Source: an uncultured Clostridia bacterium
Lineage (GTDB): Bacteria > Bacillota > Clostridia > TANB77 > CAG-508
Reading direction: 5' to 3'
Assembly: GCA_934119935.1 (NCBI GenBank)
Contig: CAKOSX010000004.1
Coordinates: forward strand, 1 to 64,000
Length of the DNA stretch: 64,000 bases
The position numbers were made by a program, and so were the translations under genes. Shown piece after piece: positions 8,872 through 17,843 of the stretch. How positions within the stretch are numbered: position 1 is the stretch's first letter; each line of letters opens with the position of its first letter. A model generated the notes under the pieces. The model was given only the letters and a program-made list of their open reading frames with translations, did not search any database and was not told where the DNA came from.

Positions 8872-9058
8872 AAGAATCTCTCCTTTTATTATTCGTGCAC
8901 ATTTATGCCCGTACACATTTTTATGCATTTATAGTATCATTTTTTATTTTTTCAAACAAGCCGTTAAAGGCTTGATATATATATACATATATACTCTAGC
9001 AAGGGTTTGCGGTTTTATTTCATTTTCATTACATTTTTTTAATAAGCTTGCATATATA
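8872..9058 (-). repeat. Duplicated upstream region, copy 1
   Basis: About 185 nt matching 11156-11340 at most positions. Shared are the RBS region, a GTACACATTTTTATGCATTTATAGTATCA stretch, an alternating TATATATGTATATATA tract and a CGCAA/TTGC motif. On the minus strand copy 1 has a clean hairpin CAAGCC-TTTAA-CGGCTTG that is degraded in copy 2, while the CGCAA-ACCA-TTGCG hairpin is intact in copy 2 and damaged in copy 1. The duplication thus covers promoter, leader and gene. Confidence 0.75.
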
Positions 9059-9160
9059 AATCTAATGTTATAATATAAGCGCTTTTTTTCATAAAAGGTG
9101 TATCCTTATAAAAAATTCCGAATCTCTATAAAGAAATCCGGAAAATTTATTATATTGTTT

Positions 9161-11155
9161 TTATTCAAAATGAATGTTTTCTTCTTTTATTCCAGCCTTT
9201 TTTAGATTATCAACAGTTAATGACGTTCCACTTTTTACTGTTACAACTGTGTTGTTATCTCTTGAAAAAGCACCACTATCAATCGTTGTAACACTACTAG
9301 GAATTGTTAAACTCTTTAACTCTTTACATTCACAAAAAGCAATGTAATCTATTGATGTTACTCCTTCTGGTATTATTACTTCCTCTAAGCTTGTACAATT
9401 ATAAAATAACCCATATGCAATTTTATCTATTCCCTCAGGTAAAACTACTGTTTTCAGTTTAGTACAATATCCTAATACATACTCACCAAATGTTTTCACA
9501 CTATTTGGAATTTCTATTGATGTTAATTCAGTACAATTCCAAAAAGCACTATCATTTAGGGCAGTGGCTCCTTCTGGTATATTTATCTTATTTAATCTCG
9601 TACAATTATAAAACGCTGCCTTACCAACCTCTTTAACACCATTTGGAATATTATATTCCACTAAGTCTTTATCTTTTGGAAAACATATTATGCTACTTTT
9701 ATCTTTATTAAACAGCACTCCATCCTCAGAACTAAAGTTACTATTACCACTTGCAACATTTATCTCTCTTAGTTTTTTTGCATAAATTAATGTATATGCA
9801 CTTATATTATTTACGCTTTCAGGAATATTATAGGCAGTTAATCCTGCTGGAAATAGCACTAATTTTTCCTTTGCTTTATCATACAATATTCCATCAATTG
9901 AACAATACGAACTATTACTCTCTGGTATATTTACCTCTACAAGATTTTCACAGTCTTCAACATTATCTCTCCATATACTAGTAATAGCTTGTGGTAAATT
10001 TATAGTTTTCAATCCAGTACACTGTTTTAAAGTCCAAATTGGTATACTTTTTATTTCACTTGGAAATGTTATTGAAGTTAACCCTGTACAACCAGAAAAT
10101 ACAGATTCACCCATCACAGTTATATGATTGGGCATAACCACCTCCTCCAGACTTGTACAATTTACAAATGCATATGATCCTATTTCTTTTATAGAATTTC
10201 CCCAATTAATATTTTTTAATTTTGAACACCCTTTAAATAATTCATACTCTATACTTGTTAGGTTATTTGGTAATGTTATGCTCTCAAGGCTAGAACAATT
10301 TCTAAATGATGCTGGTGCAATATATGTTACATTTTCAGGTATGTTTATTTTTTTTAGATTAGGACAATATTGAAATACCCCGGGATTATTATAACCTGCA
10401 ACAAACATATTAGGACCATCTATTTTTGTTATTGTATCTGGAAGCACAATTTCTTCCACATATGAATTTCCAAATCCTTTGTAAAAAGATTCCAAATAGC
10501 CATTGGGGATATTCTTTTTTATACCTATTGTTGTAACTTTAACCCCATCAATTTCTGATGGAACAACAATTTTCTTTTTCTTTATTGTTTCAGTTGGAAT
10601 TCCAAATACTTCACTATAATATCCAGCTTGAGCATCCTTTAGTGCAATTGCTCCTGTTTCTTTATCGAATTCGAATATACTTTCATCTGATGGTTCATCA
10701 TCTGTTTCTGTCATGTAACCAATCTTACCTAAATTTTTACTTGCTATTTTATCTGTTCCCTTATATTCTAGTTCATATGTTCCATCTGTTTCGTTTTCGG
10801 TTATTACATAAATATCATCTTCTGTTCCATTACCTGTTTTTAATGACTTTCCTAACAAATTTGGTACGTTTACTACTTTATTGCTGTTTACTAGATTCTT
10901 CGAATATAAATACTCTAGAAAATCTTCTTTACTATTTCCAGCCTCAACGTCTATAGAAAAGCCACTGCTTTCTACCCCTAACGCTTCATAAACTGTTGAG
11001 TGTGCATTTTCTATTACAGCTTCCTTACTTTTTGTAACAATCCCGTTACTTCCTAATACTAAGTTTAGGCTCACTCCTGCAAGTATTAACAAAACCACAA
11101 TTGTTACAACTAATGCAATTAATGTGATTCCGTCTTTTCCTTTTGTTTTCCTCAT
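9161..11155 (-). CDS. Pilin-like N-terminus, BspA-type leucine-rich repeat protein
   Basis: 664 aa. The N-terminus MRKTKGKDGITLIALVVTIVVLLILAGV is a class III-like/type IV pilin-like signal: a short basic leader, Gly before a 20-residue hydrophobic helix. The usual Glu at position 5 of the mature chain is absent. Residues about 30-150 are a linker shared with the neighbouring paralogue. From about 200 to the end come some 15 LRR_5 (BspA-like) repeats of the form LTSIxIPxSVxxIGxxAFxxCxxL. Such proteins are cell-surface adhesins or interaction scaffolds. The ATG at 11155 follows GGAGAG; an upstream in-frame ATG at 11203 lies in the duplicated leader and has no ribosome binding site. Highly similar DNA in the tandem copy makes unequal recombination likely. 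Confidence 0.8.
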   Translation of the reverse strand: MRKTKGKDGITLIALVVTIVVLLILAGVSLNLVLGSNGIVTKSKEAVIENAHSTVYEALGVESSGFSIDVEAGNSKEDFLEYLYSKNLVNSNKVVNVPNLLGKSLKTGNGTEDDIYVITENETDGTYELEYKGTDKIASKNLGKIGYMTETDDEPSDESIFEFDKETGAIALKDAQAGYYSEVFGIPTETIKKKKIVVPSEIDGVKVTTIGIKKNIPNGYLESFYKGFGNSYVEEIVLPDTITKIDGPNMFVAGYNNPGVFQYCPNLKKINIPENVTYIAPASFRNCSSLESITLPNNLTSIEYELFKGCSKLKNINWGNSIKEIGSYAFVNCTSLEEVVMPNHITVMGESVFSGCTGLTSITFPSEIKSIPIWTLKQCTGLKTINLPQAITSIWRDNVEDCENLVEVNIPESNSSYCSIDGILYDKAKEKLVLFPAGLTAYNIPESVNNISAYTLIYAKKLREINVASGNSNFSSEDGVLFNKDKSSIICFPKDKDLVEYNIPNGVKEVGKAAFYNCTRLNKINIPEGATALNDSAFWNCTELTSIEIPNSVKTFGEYVLGYCTKLKTVVLPEGIDKIAYGLFYNCTSLEEVIIPEGVTSIDYIAFCECKELKSLTIPSSVTTIDSGAFSRDNNTVVTVKSGTSLTVDNLKKAGIKEENIHFE

Positions 11156-11511
11156 AAAAATCTCTCCTTTTATTATTTGTGTACATTTCCAGTCTGTACA
11201 CATTTTTATGCATTTATAGTATCATTTTTTATTTTTTCTAACAATCCATTAAATGCTTGATGTATATATACATATATACTCTCGCAATGGTTTGCGGTTT
11301 TATTTCATTTTTATTACATTTTTTTAGCTTGCATATATAATTTTGATAATCTAATAATTATTATTTTTGCCCCAATAGTGACGTCCCTATTAGATGAAGA
11401 GCTTTTCCTTTGTATCGAAAGACTATTTTCTACATTTTTTGATTTTTCTCTTTATATTTTTACATTTTTGTGATAGAATTCTTTTAAAATATTTTGCTTA
11501 GGAGGTCACCA
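11156..11511. other. Divergent intergenic region with duplicated leader copy 2
   Basis: 356 nt between the LRR gene (minus) and the zinc-ribbon gene (plus). 11156-11340 is the second copy of the duplicated leader. Around 11367-11400 is a degenerate palindrome (CCAATAGTGACGTCCCTATTAG) that resembles the repeat at 6631 and 36319. The plus-strand gene is preceded by TTAGGAGGTCACC. No further gene is seen. Confidence 0.5.
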
Positions 11512-11787
11512 ATGAATTTAAATAAATGTGAACGTTGTGGATGTTTTTTTGCAACACAAAACTCAGTATGTCCTAATTGCCAATCTAAAGATGAAAGTGA
11601 TATTAATCAATTAAAAAATTTCTTAAGTGAAGCTGATTCTTCTGTAACGGTTGAATCTTTAGCAATTTCTACAGGAATTTCTTTAAAAAATGTAAATAGA
11701 TTTTTGCAAAATAAAGATGTGTATGCTACTTTAACAAACTTAGGATTAAGTTCTGAAACAAGTAAATTGCATAATATTTCACTATAA
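11512..11787 (+). CDS. Zinc-ribbon plus helix-turn-helix small protein
   Basis: 91 aa. Residues 5-25 are a CxxC...CxxC zinc ribbon (CERCGCFFATQNSVCPNC). Residues about 33-80 look like an HTH with a predicted recognition helix (VTVESLAISTGISLKNVNRFLQ). The layout resembles YvyF-like proteins linked to flagellar operons in Bacilli, but there are no flagellar genes here, so I do not assign that role. The start is the ATG at 11512 after AGGAGGTCACCA; a 6-codon upstream extension has no ribosome binding site. Transcribed away from the LRR genes and ending in the structured element at 11823-11936. Confidence 0.75.
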   Translation: MNLNKCERCGCFFATQNSVCPNCQSKDESDINQLKNFLSEADSSVTVESLAISTGISLKNVNRFLQNKDVYATLTNLGLSSETSKLHNISL

Positions 11788-11822
11788 TTAGAAGATATAT
11801 TACATTTACATACATTTAATAA

Positions 11823-11936
11823 AAAAGAACAACATATTTTTAAGACGAAACCGTAAACTCGCCTTTGAGGGGTCCGAATGGAGCCCCGACCAAGAGTGAC
11901 GTGTTGAGTCCTTATAAAATATGTTGTTCTTTTTAG
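11823..11936. ncRNA. Structured hairpin element, copy A (bidirectional terminator with conserved core)
   Basis: A 15-bp perfect inverted repeat (AGAACAACATATTTT / AAAATATGTTGTTCT), flanked by A- and T-runs, encloses about 75 nt. The core shares with copies at 19356-19478 and 36199-36305 the blocks CGCCTTTGAGGGGTCCG and GGAGCCCCGACCAAGAG. Inner pairings: ACTC with GAGT, then GGGG with CCCC, then CC with GG around the loop GAAT. It lies between convergent genes and can serve both as terminator. Its strand cannot be fixed. Confidence 0.75.
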
Positions 11937-11963
11937 TTTTATTTAACTATTAAACTTATTTTT

Positions 11964-13277
11964 TTATTCAATTATTTCAATTATGTCTTTTGTTTTTTCC
12001 ACTTTTTGTTCACCTATTTCATAGGTTTGCTGTAATTTTTCTACTGCTTCTTTTCCTTTTTGCTCATCGTCAGCATATATGTATGCTATTGTTTCACCTT
12101 GTTCCACATGGCATCCTACTTTCTTTAGTAGCTCTATTCCAACGGCATAATCAATGTCATCTTCTTTTTTCATTCTACCTGCACCTAAATGCATTGCTAT
12201 TTTTCCTACTTCTTCTGCATTTAGTCTTTGCACATATCCTGTCTCTGCTGTTTTCACTGGCATTTTATACTTTGCCTTTGTAAATTTGTCTGTATTTTCT
12301 ATGTAACTGATGTCTCCACCTTGATTTTCTACCAATTGCAAGAATTTTTTGTATGCATCTCCACTTGCAATAGCCTGTTCAATCTTTCCCTTATTTTCTT
12401 GTATGCTTTCTCCTTTACCATCGAGTTTTAATATGTATGCCCCTAGCTCTAATATAACATTTTTAACGTCATCCTGCATATTTCCCTTTAATGCTTCCAC
12501 AGCCTCTATAACCTCAAGTGTATTTCCAACCATCGTTCCTAAAGGCTGATCCATGTTAGTTATTATGCATACTGTTTCTTTACCAGCTAATTTTCCAATA
12601 TCAATCATGGTTCTAGACAATTCTCTTGCCTCACCAACAGTTTTCATGAATGCACCGCTTCCACATGTTACATCTAAAACTATTTTATTTGCTCCTGCTG
12701 CAATTTTTTTGCTCATTATACTAGAGCTTATTAATGGAATATTTGCAGTACAACTAATTGTATCTCTTAAAGCATACAATTTTTTATCTGCAGGGGCTAA
12801 ATTTAGAGTTTGACCTATTAAACTTATTCCAATTTTCTTTACATTTTCTATAAATTCGTCTATTCCAATCTCTGTTCTATAACCTGGAATTGCCTCTAGT
12901 TTATCCTTTGTGCCTCCTGTTGCTCCTAGCCCTCTTCCAGACATTTTCGCAACTTTTACGCCTAATGAAGCAACTATTGGCATTAGAATTAACGTAATCT
13001 TGTCTCCAATCCCACCTGTGCTATGTTTATCAACCACTTCTCCAATATCAGATAAGTCCAACACATCTCCTGAATATGCCATAGCTAAAGCTAAATTCGT
13101 TGTCTCTTCTTTCGTCATTCCATTTATATAAATCGCCATAACCAATGCTGCAGCTTGATAATCTGGTATGCTTCCATCAGTGTAGCCTTTTACAAAAAAT
13201 TCAATCTCTTCTCTACTTAGTTCTTTTGCGTCTCTCTTTTTTCCTATTATTTCTAAAATGTCCATATTAAATTTCAT
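11964..13277 (-). CDS. pdp: Pyrimidine-nucleoside (thymidine) phosphorylase
   Basis: 437-aa cytosolic enzyme that splits thymidine, deoxyuridine or uridine with phosphate to base and (deoxy)ribose-1-phosphate in nucleoside salvage. Family blocks: VDKHSTGGIGDK (phosphate site), KMSGRGLGATGGTKDKLEAI (family signature), and SSSIMSKKIAAGANKIVLDVTCGSGAFMK. The C-terminal domain (KAKYKMPVKTAETGYV) is complete. Pdp and DeoA specificity cannot be separated here; Bacillota usually have Pdp. Two ATGs compete: 13277, with GAGAGG immediately adjacent, and 13265, with the same motif 13 nt away; neither spacing is ideal. Downstream neighbour of the P-loop gene. Confidence 0.92.
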   Translation of the reverse strand: MKFNMDILEIIGKKRDAKELSREEIEFFVKGYTDGSIPDYQAAALVMAIYINGMTKEETTNLALAMAYSGDVLDLSDIGEVVDKHSTGGIGDKITLILMPIVASLGVKVAKMSGRGLGATGGTKDKLEAIPGYRTEIGIDEFIENVKKIGISLIGQTLNLAPADKKLYALRDTISCTANIPLISSSIMSKKIAAGANKIVLDVTCGSGAFMKTVGEARELSRTMIDIGKLAGKETVCIITNMDQPLGTMVGNTLEVIEAVEALKGNMQDDVKNVILELGAYILKLDGKGESIQENKGKIEQAIASGDAYKKFLQLVENQGGDISYIENTDKFTKAKYKMPVKTAETGYVQRLNAEEVGKIAMHLGAGRMKKEDDIDYAVGIELLKKVGCHVEQGETIAYIYADDEQKGKEAVEKLQQTYEIGEQKVEKTKDIIEIIE

Positions 13278-13323
13278 TCCTCTCTCAAGGCATACATTTT
13301 TTTCCTCTGTAGCTTTGTTTTAA

Positions 13324-14064
13324 TTATCTTTCTGATTCATTTTCTATTGCTTTATCTGCAATTTTTTCTTGAATTCTGTCTCTTATGTCTGATGTCATGG
13401 TATCTGCGAAATCCATAATAAATCTTTTTAATTCGCCCTGATATCCATCTGTTTCTATTTTTGAATATTTAGCAGAACCTTGTGCTATAATTTGTTCTTC
13501 CCCTTGCATGCACTCATTAAATAGCTTTACACTCTTTAAATTTACCAATCTTCCCTCTCTGCCTTTTCTTAGGACGCTGATTTCTGGGGATGTAACAAAG
13601 CCATATGTTAATGGCTTATATCTCTTCATAAATTGACTTTCAAAAAGCTGTTTTAATAGTACTGAATCCACTGTTGGTATTGAACCATCTTTAACAGAAA
13701 AGTCTATCCATGGAAGTCTATCTAGCATTCCTCTATCATATATTACAACTCTTGGGCTCGCATTACTCATATCTTCGCTTAAATTTCTCATAAGCTCACT
13801 GAACATCCAAATGTTGTATTCTTCAAGGTCTTTATTCTCTATTGGATTGTATTCTGCTGTTTCGGCTCTTTTTTGCATTGGAATACTGTTCTTGGTTAAT
13901 AATGCCGTCATATTATTTAACAACGTCGTTTTACCACTTTTGGCCGTACCAATTAACTCTATGAAAATTGGCTCATTAATCTTACCTAAATTTGATTGCA
14001 TAAATTTTAAGTTTTCTTCTATTCTATTCTTTTGTGCTTCAATTGTTTCTACTGAATATTCCAT
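13324..14064 (-). CDS. P-loop protein, nucleoside-kinase-like
   Basis: 246 aa. Walker A FIELIGTAKSGKTTLLNNM at residues about 34-50, a DRG-type lid/base motif in VVIYDRGMLDRLPWIDF at about 108-125, and a predicted helical C-terminus. The GxxxxGKT plus DRG pair is found in deoxynucleoside kinases and related AAA_33-like P-loop kinases, so phosphorylation of a small molecule is plausible; the substrate is unknown. ATG after AGGAGC. It starts 9 nt past the HD-domain gene, so they are probably cotranscribed, and the nucleoside phosphorylase follows. Confidence 0.55.
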   Translation of the reverse strand: MEYSVETIEAQKNRIEENLKFMQSNLGKINEPIFIELIGTAKSGKTTLLNNMTALLTKNSIPMQKRAETAEYNPIENKDLEEYNIWMFSELMRNLSEDMSNASPRVVIYDRGMLDRLPWIDFSVKDGSIPTVDSVLLKQLFESQFMKRYKPLTYGFVTSPEISVLRKGREGRLVNLKSVKLFNECMQGEEQIIAQGSAKYSKIETDGYQGELKRFIMDFADTMTSDIRDRIQEKIADKAIENESER

Positions 14065-14073
14065 TTTCTGCTC

Positions 14074-14628
14074 CTAAAAAAGTTTATCTAATATTTTTTT
14101 ATACCTCTCAAATAATTTATTTTCCTCTGTTGTATTCATTAAAACTGCATCATACATATTAGTATAATACCATTTTTGTTCTTCTTTAGGTTTATTAAAG
14201 CTTTCCCAAACTTTTTCGCCTTCTTCTTTGTATAAGGCATATAAAGTTTCTAGATTACTGATTTTATCCACACATTCAACGAGTTTGCCTTCTATGCTTG
14301 CTGTCTTTATTTTATTAATTGCTTCTATTTTTCTTTCTTTCCATTTTAAACTTTTGTTTTCTGATACCTCATCAACAATATTGGCAATTTCTGGCCCAAA
14401 TTCATTTTTTATGTCTTCTAGTGTGTACTTTGTATCCTCAACAACATCATGTAGAATTCCAGCTATAACGCAATTCGTATTAGCTCCTGCCCTTTGCAAA
14501 ATCATTCCAACGGTAAATGGATGAAAGATCATATCTACCTCTGGTTCCGATTTTCTCTTTTGCCCTGTATGTGCCTTTGTTGCAAAATATATTGCATAAT
14601 CAATTAATTCTAAATCATCTTTTTTCAT
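14074..14628 (-). CDS. HD-domain hydrolase, SpoT/MESH1-like
   Basis: 184 aa comprising one HD phosphohydrolase domain: IYFATKAHTGQKRKSEPEVDMIFHPFTVG, then AGILHDVVEDTKYTLEDIKNEFG, then LVECVDKISNL. This is the motif order of the hydrolase half of RelA/SpoT and of the stand-alone MESH1-type (p)ppGpp hydrolases. No synthetase or regulatory domain is present, so it is either a small alarmone hydrolase or an HD hydrolase of another nucleotide. I choose the ATG at 14628, with AAGGAGA 8 nt before it; the frame is open 17 codons upstream but without a ribosome binding site. Confidence 0.75.
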   Translation of the reverse strand: MKKDDLELIDYAIYFATKAHTGQKRKSEPEVDMIFHPFTVGMILQRAGANTNCVIAGILHDVVEDTKYTLEDIKNEFGPEIANIVDEVSENKSLKWKERKIEAINKIKTASIEGKLVECVDKISNLETLYALYKEEGEKVWESFNKPKEEQKWYYTNMYDAVLMNTTEENKLFERYKKILDKLF

Positions 14629-14682
14629 AAGCATTCTCTCCTTTTCCACAATATTAGCACAACTTTTTTTATTGTACAATAT

Positions 14683-15309
14683 TTATACGAAATGTTTAAT
14701 GAAAGATTCTCTATGCAATGGGCATGGTCCATATTCTTTTAATGCTTTTATGTGCTCTGCTGTACCATATCCTTTGTGTTTTGCAAATCCATATTGAGGA
14801 TAAATTTCATCCCATTGTCTCATAATTCTGTCCCTTGTAACCTTTGCAATTATTGATGCAGCAGATATTGAATAACATTTAGCATCTCCTTTTATAATAG
14901 ATTGATATGGTATTCCATCTGTGTCTATTTTTGTTAGTGCATCTACTATTATTAGGTCTGGTCTTGGATTAAGTTCCTTAACAGCCATTGTAAGACCTTC
15001 CTTGGTAGCATTTAGGATATTAATCCTATCAATTTCCTTTTGGTCTATAATTCCAACTCCGTAACTTATGGCTTCTTTAGTTATAATTTCATATAACTCT
15101 TCTCTCTTCTTTTCAGATACCTTTTTAGAGTCGTTTACACCTTCAATCATAGAATCTCTTGGCATAATGGCAGCAGCAATTACAACGGGCCCTGCAAGTG
15201 GTCCACGTCCGGCTTCATCTATTCCACATATATATTCAACTCCAGAATTATGAATTTCTTCTTCAATTGATTTTAATTGAATTAATCGTTGTTCTTCTTT
15301 TTCTTTCAT
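14683..15309 (-). CDS. rnhB: Ribonuclease HII
   Basis: 208-aa nuclease that removes single ribonucleotides and RNA primers from DNA. Catalytic block YICGIDEAGRGPLAGPVVIAA carries the first Asp-Glu, and IIVDALTKID another acidic residue; the family block KGDAKCYSISAASIIAKVTRDRIM and the HKGYGTAEH motif near the C-terminus are present. Start ATG with AGAGGAAA. Downstream of the pilin-like gene, upstream of the HD hydrolase. Confidence 0.97.
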   Translation of the reverse strand: MKEKEEQRLIQLKSIEEEIHNSGVEYICGIDEAGRGPLAGPVVIAAAIMPRDSMIEGVNDSKKVSEKKREELYEIITKEAISYGVGIIDQKEIDRINILNATKEGLTMAVKELNPRPDLIIVDALTKIDTDGIPYQSIIKGDAKCYSISAASIIAKVTRDRIMRQWDEIYPQYGFAKHKGYGTAEHIKALKEYGPCPLHRESFIKHFV

Positions 15310-15356
15310 TATAATTTCCTCTCTTAGTTCGTCTCACTATATCAATTCATAGAATT

Positions 15357-15902
15357 TTATTCTTCATCATTATTTTCTGTTGTTTCTTCAACAGTTGCAT
15401 CGGTGCTTTCATTTTCAGAAGTCGTATTCTCTTCGTCTTTCTTATCTATATCAGTCAATTTATATAATACCTCTCTATCAGGTTCATTATAACCTTTTGT
15501 GCCAATTACTTCATATGTATCATAATTTATTAAAAAATAACTGCCTTCATAATTTGTAATTTCAAGACCTGCCTCGGCTAAATCTTCATCCTGTAAAACA
15601 TAATATTTTTCATACTCTTCTTCTGAAATTACATTTTTAGAAAGAAAATCTTTAATTATTTCATTATCTTTTAAATCACTAACCTTAGTGCCTAAATACT
15701 TTTTTTCCTCACCTTTTACGGTCTGCTTATCAATATAGTCCTTAAGCTTCCACTGCACCTGCAACATATCCGTTTTCATCGTTTCAGCTTTAGCCTCTTG
15801 GTACTTCATTCTTGCAAAGTATACACACATAGCAACCACTACTACAATAAATGTTACCATAAAAAAAAGCTTTATAATTCCCATTCCATTGTTCTTTTTC
15901 AT
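15357..15902 (-). CDS. Single-pass, pilin-like membrane protein
   Basis: 181 aa. The basic N-terminus MKKNNGMGIIKLFF leads into one hydrophobic helix (FMVTFIVVVVAMCVYFA). Then follow a helical region and a small domain (GLEITNYEGSYFLINYDTYEVIGTKGY) and an acidic, low-complexity C-terminal tail. Lone helix, amphipathic extension and small beta domain recall pseudopilins, although Lys replaces the usual Glu 5. No assembly genes (pilB/pilC/pilD) are in the window. It precedes rnhB by 47 nt. Specific function unknown. Confidence 0.55.
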   Translation of the reverse strand: MKKNNGMGIIKLFFMVTFIVVVVAMCVYFARMKYQEAKAETMKTDMLQVQWKLKDYIDKQTVKGEEKKYLGTKVSDLKDNEIIKDFLSKNVISEEEYEKYYVLQDEDLAEAGLEITNYEGSYFLINYDTYEVIGTKGYNEPDREVLYKLTDIDKKDEENTTSENESTDATVEETTENNDEE

Positions 15903-16098
15903 TTCTAATGCTCCTCATAAATGTTTTATATCTTATTTCAATTTTTCTCGTATGAACTTTGTTTATTATATTTTATTTAAGCTTAACCGTCAAGAGTTTT
16001 GGTATATAACCTTTAAGTCATTTTTCTTTTTAGCCTTTCATACGTAAAAAACTAATTACTTAATATTAGTACTTTTATTAATCAATTTTCTTAAAAAA

Positions 16099-16133
16099 AA
16101 TTAGCAGAAGAATACTTTGCTCCTTCTACTAAT
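16099..16133 (-). terminator. Terminator of the Rpn nuclease gene
   Basis: Minus strand TTAGTAGAAG, 12-nt loop, CTTCTGCTAA, then a run of eight T. Confidence 0.8.
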
Positions 16134-16139
16134 TCTTAT

Positions 16140-17285
16140 CTATAGGCTCTCTATCTCCTGCTCACTTAGTCCAGTTATTTGGCTTATCTCTTTTATATCC
16201 ATCTTTCCTTTGAGCTTCTTAGCAATTTGAATAATCCCCTGTTTGAATCCTTGTTGAAGTCCTTGTTGAAGTCCTTGTTCGATTCCTTGTTCAAGCCCTT
16301 GTACAAGCCCTTGTTCAAGCCCTGCTTTTCTTTGTTTCCTTATTTCTCTATTAATTATTCTTGATGCATTAGTCATAATTTCATCTCTCCCTTCTATATT
16401 TCTTATCTTTTCTATAAATTCATTCATTATATTTTTATCTTCTGTTTCACTCAGTTCGTATTTTATCAATTTTTCCAATTGTAAATTATCAAAAGTATTT
16501 TTTTCTTTTTGAATATTTATTATATCTTCTATATTCTTATATAGTTCTTCTTTATTTTTAGATTTTTCTATTAGCATTGCTTTAGATATTATTAGATTAT
16601 CTTCCAATAATTTTTCTTTACTAAATTTATTAGCATCTACCAGTGTGTACTCCAACCAATTTTCTTGATATCCTTCTATTGCTTCTTCAATATCATTTAT
16701 TGATAGATTTTTCCATTTTCTTTTTCCTGTATACAATACTATTGGTATTACTGTAGGAATTTTATAACCTTGTTCTTTAAATCTCTTTTTATCTATTGCA
16801 GACTCTATTATGGCACATTTGTAACGTAATATTCTATATGGCATTTTTATATCTACACTTGATTGATGTTCTATTAATATGAATGCGTTTTTATTCTTTA
16901 TTTTATATACAACATCCGCTTCTATATTGTTAAACTCCGATGTTCTAAATTCTTTTTCGTATTTTTCTATGTCATCTTCTATTAAATTTAAGTGCAAAAA
17001 GCTATTTATAAATTCGACTGTTTCCTTTTTGTCAGATAGTATTTCTTTAAACATTTTATCATGTTTTTTATTTATACTATATTTTTCTGTACTCTCTTTT
17101 AAAATGTTTTTGTTTTCTCTTTGTTTTTCTTTTTCATCTTCTTCTGCTATAATCTCTTCATACTTTTTCAGCATTTTATTTATCTTTTCTTTATTTTGCA
17201 GATAAAATGCTCCATTAAAACCCATAATATCTTTTCCATCTACTGTTTTCAATCCAGTTGGAACATACATTTTTTCTCTCTTCAA
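16140..17285 (-). CDS. Rpn-family PD-(D/E)XK nuclease (transposase_31-like)
   Basis: 381 aa. After a charged N-terminus the nuclease domain spans about 75-300: KMFKEILSDKKETVEFINSFL, then NIEADVVYKIKNKNAFILIEHQS, which holds the Asp and the E-x-Q of the PD-(D/E)XK core, then PTVIPIVLYTGKRKWKN. Rpn proteins cut DNA and promote RecA-independent recombination. Near the C-terminus seven consecutive four-residue repeats (GLEQ/GLVQ/GIEQ/GLQQ/GFKQ, DNA 16225-16325) form a helix whose repeat number is expected to vary, followed by a small HTH-like end (MDIKEISQITGLSEQEIE). Start TTG at 17285 with AAGGAGG at 7 nt. Flanked by a long empty region upstream. Confidence 0.85.
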   Translation of the reverse strand: MKREKMYVPTGLKTVDGKDIMGFNGAFYLQNKEKINKMLKKYEEIIAEEDEKEKQRENKNILKESTEKYSINKKHDKMFKEILSDKKETVEFINSFLHLNLIEDDIEKYEKEFRTSEFNNIEADVVYKIKNKNAFILIEHQSSVDIKMPYRILRYKCAIIESAIDKKRFKEQGYKIPTVIPIVLYTGKRKWKNLSINDIEEAIEGYQENWLEYTLVDANKFSKEKLLEDNLIISKAMLIEKSKNKEELYKNIEDIINIQKEKNTFDNLQLEKLIKYELSETEDKNIMNEFIEKIRNIEGRDEIMTNASRIINREIRKQRKAGLEQGLVQGLEQGIEQGLQQGLQQGFKQGIIQIAKKLKGKMDIKEISQITGLSEQEIESL

Positions 17286-17547
17286 TCATCTTCCTCCTTA
17301 TTATATAATTATTTTACTTATAGGTCAACATTTTTTATAAATATAACTTCTTGGGTATTGTTTAAGAATAAATTTCTTTCGCTATAGCGAATTTTTGAAT
17401 AAATTTTTTATAAAACAACTTAAAATTTAATAAAATTATATTACCATCTAGCGTAAAAGGCAAGAAAAATCGTTCGACAAATATCTATTAATATTGAGTT
17501 TATTTTACTTTTGAATCAATAAAAAAAATTTCTTCCCCATACTAGAA

Positions 17548-17582
17548 TTGTACAATTTTTTCTCCGTCCCCAAATTGTACAA
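17548..17582. repeat. GGGGACGG/TTGTACA repeat, copy 1
   Basis: TTGTACAATTTTTTCTCC, then GTCCCCAAATTGTACAA. The same half-unit occurs at 24676-24703 and, doubled head to head, at 55828-55895. The outer TTGTACAA ends are themselves palindromic. Confidence 0.7.
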
Positions 17583-17592
17583 AATTGTACAA

Positions 17593-17632
17593 AACAAAAA
17601 AAATCGATTGTCGTTTTCTCTTGACAATCGAT
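17593..17632 (-). terminator. Terminator downstream of htrA
   Basis: Arms ATCGATTGTC (17603-17612) and GACAATCGAT (17623-17632), followed on minus by TTTTTTTTGTTTTG. It lies 200 nt past the htrA stop. Confidence 0.8.
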
Positions 17633-17761
17633 CCGAAAATAAAAGGGGATGTTTTTGTTTTTTAGTTAGTATGAAATAACCTTGTGTATTCTTAATTACT
17701 AACTATGCTTATATATTACCAATGCTTTTTGTCCTTTTTGTGAACTAAATGTAACTAATTA

Positions 17762-17843
17762 GTATTTTATTTTTTTATTTTTTTTATTTTCTTATTTTTT
17801 TATTTTTCTATTTTTTTATTTTTCTATTTTTTTATTTTTCTTG
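17762..17843. repeat. Low-complexity T/A tract at the htrA 3' end
   Basis: About 80 nt of repeated TTTTTTATTTTTCTA-like units running into the last codons of htrA. Simple-sequence expansion; length polymorphism would be expected. Confidence 0.7.

Larger units (their letters stand above)
17286..17831. other. 546-nt intergenic region without a gene
   Basis: Holds, in order, the promoter side of the Rpn gene, a TTCGACA heptamer at 17470-17476 (TGTCGAA on minus, Spo0A-box-like but unsupported), the GGGGACGG-type repeat (17548-17582), the htrA terminator (17593-17632) and a poly-pyrimidine tract (17762-17843). No open frame with a ribosome binding site was found. Confidence 0.6.

Noticed and set aside
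8872..9058. Cyclic di-GMP riboswitch ahead of the pilin-like genes
   Set aside because: GCAAACC recalls the class I aptamer, but the second conserved half (ACGCAAAGCCTCCGG-like) is absent; the motif is explained by a short CGCAA/TTGCG hairpin.
16225..16325. Tandem DNA repeat as a regulatory satellite
   Set aside because: 12-bp periodicity is explained by the four-residue G(L/I/F)xQ repeats of the Rpn protein.
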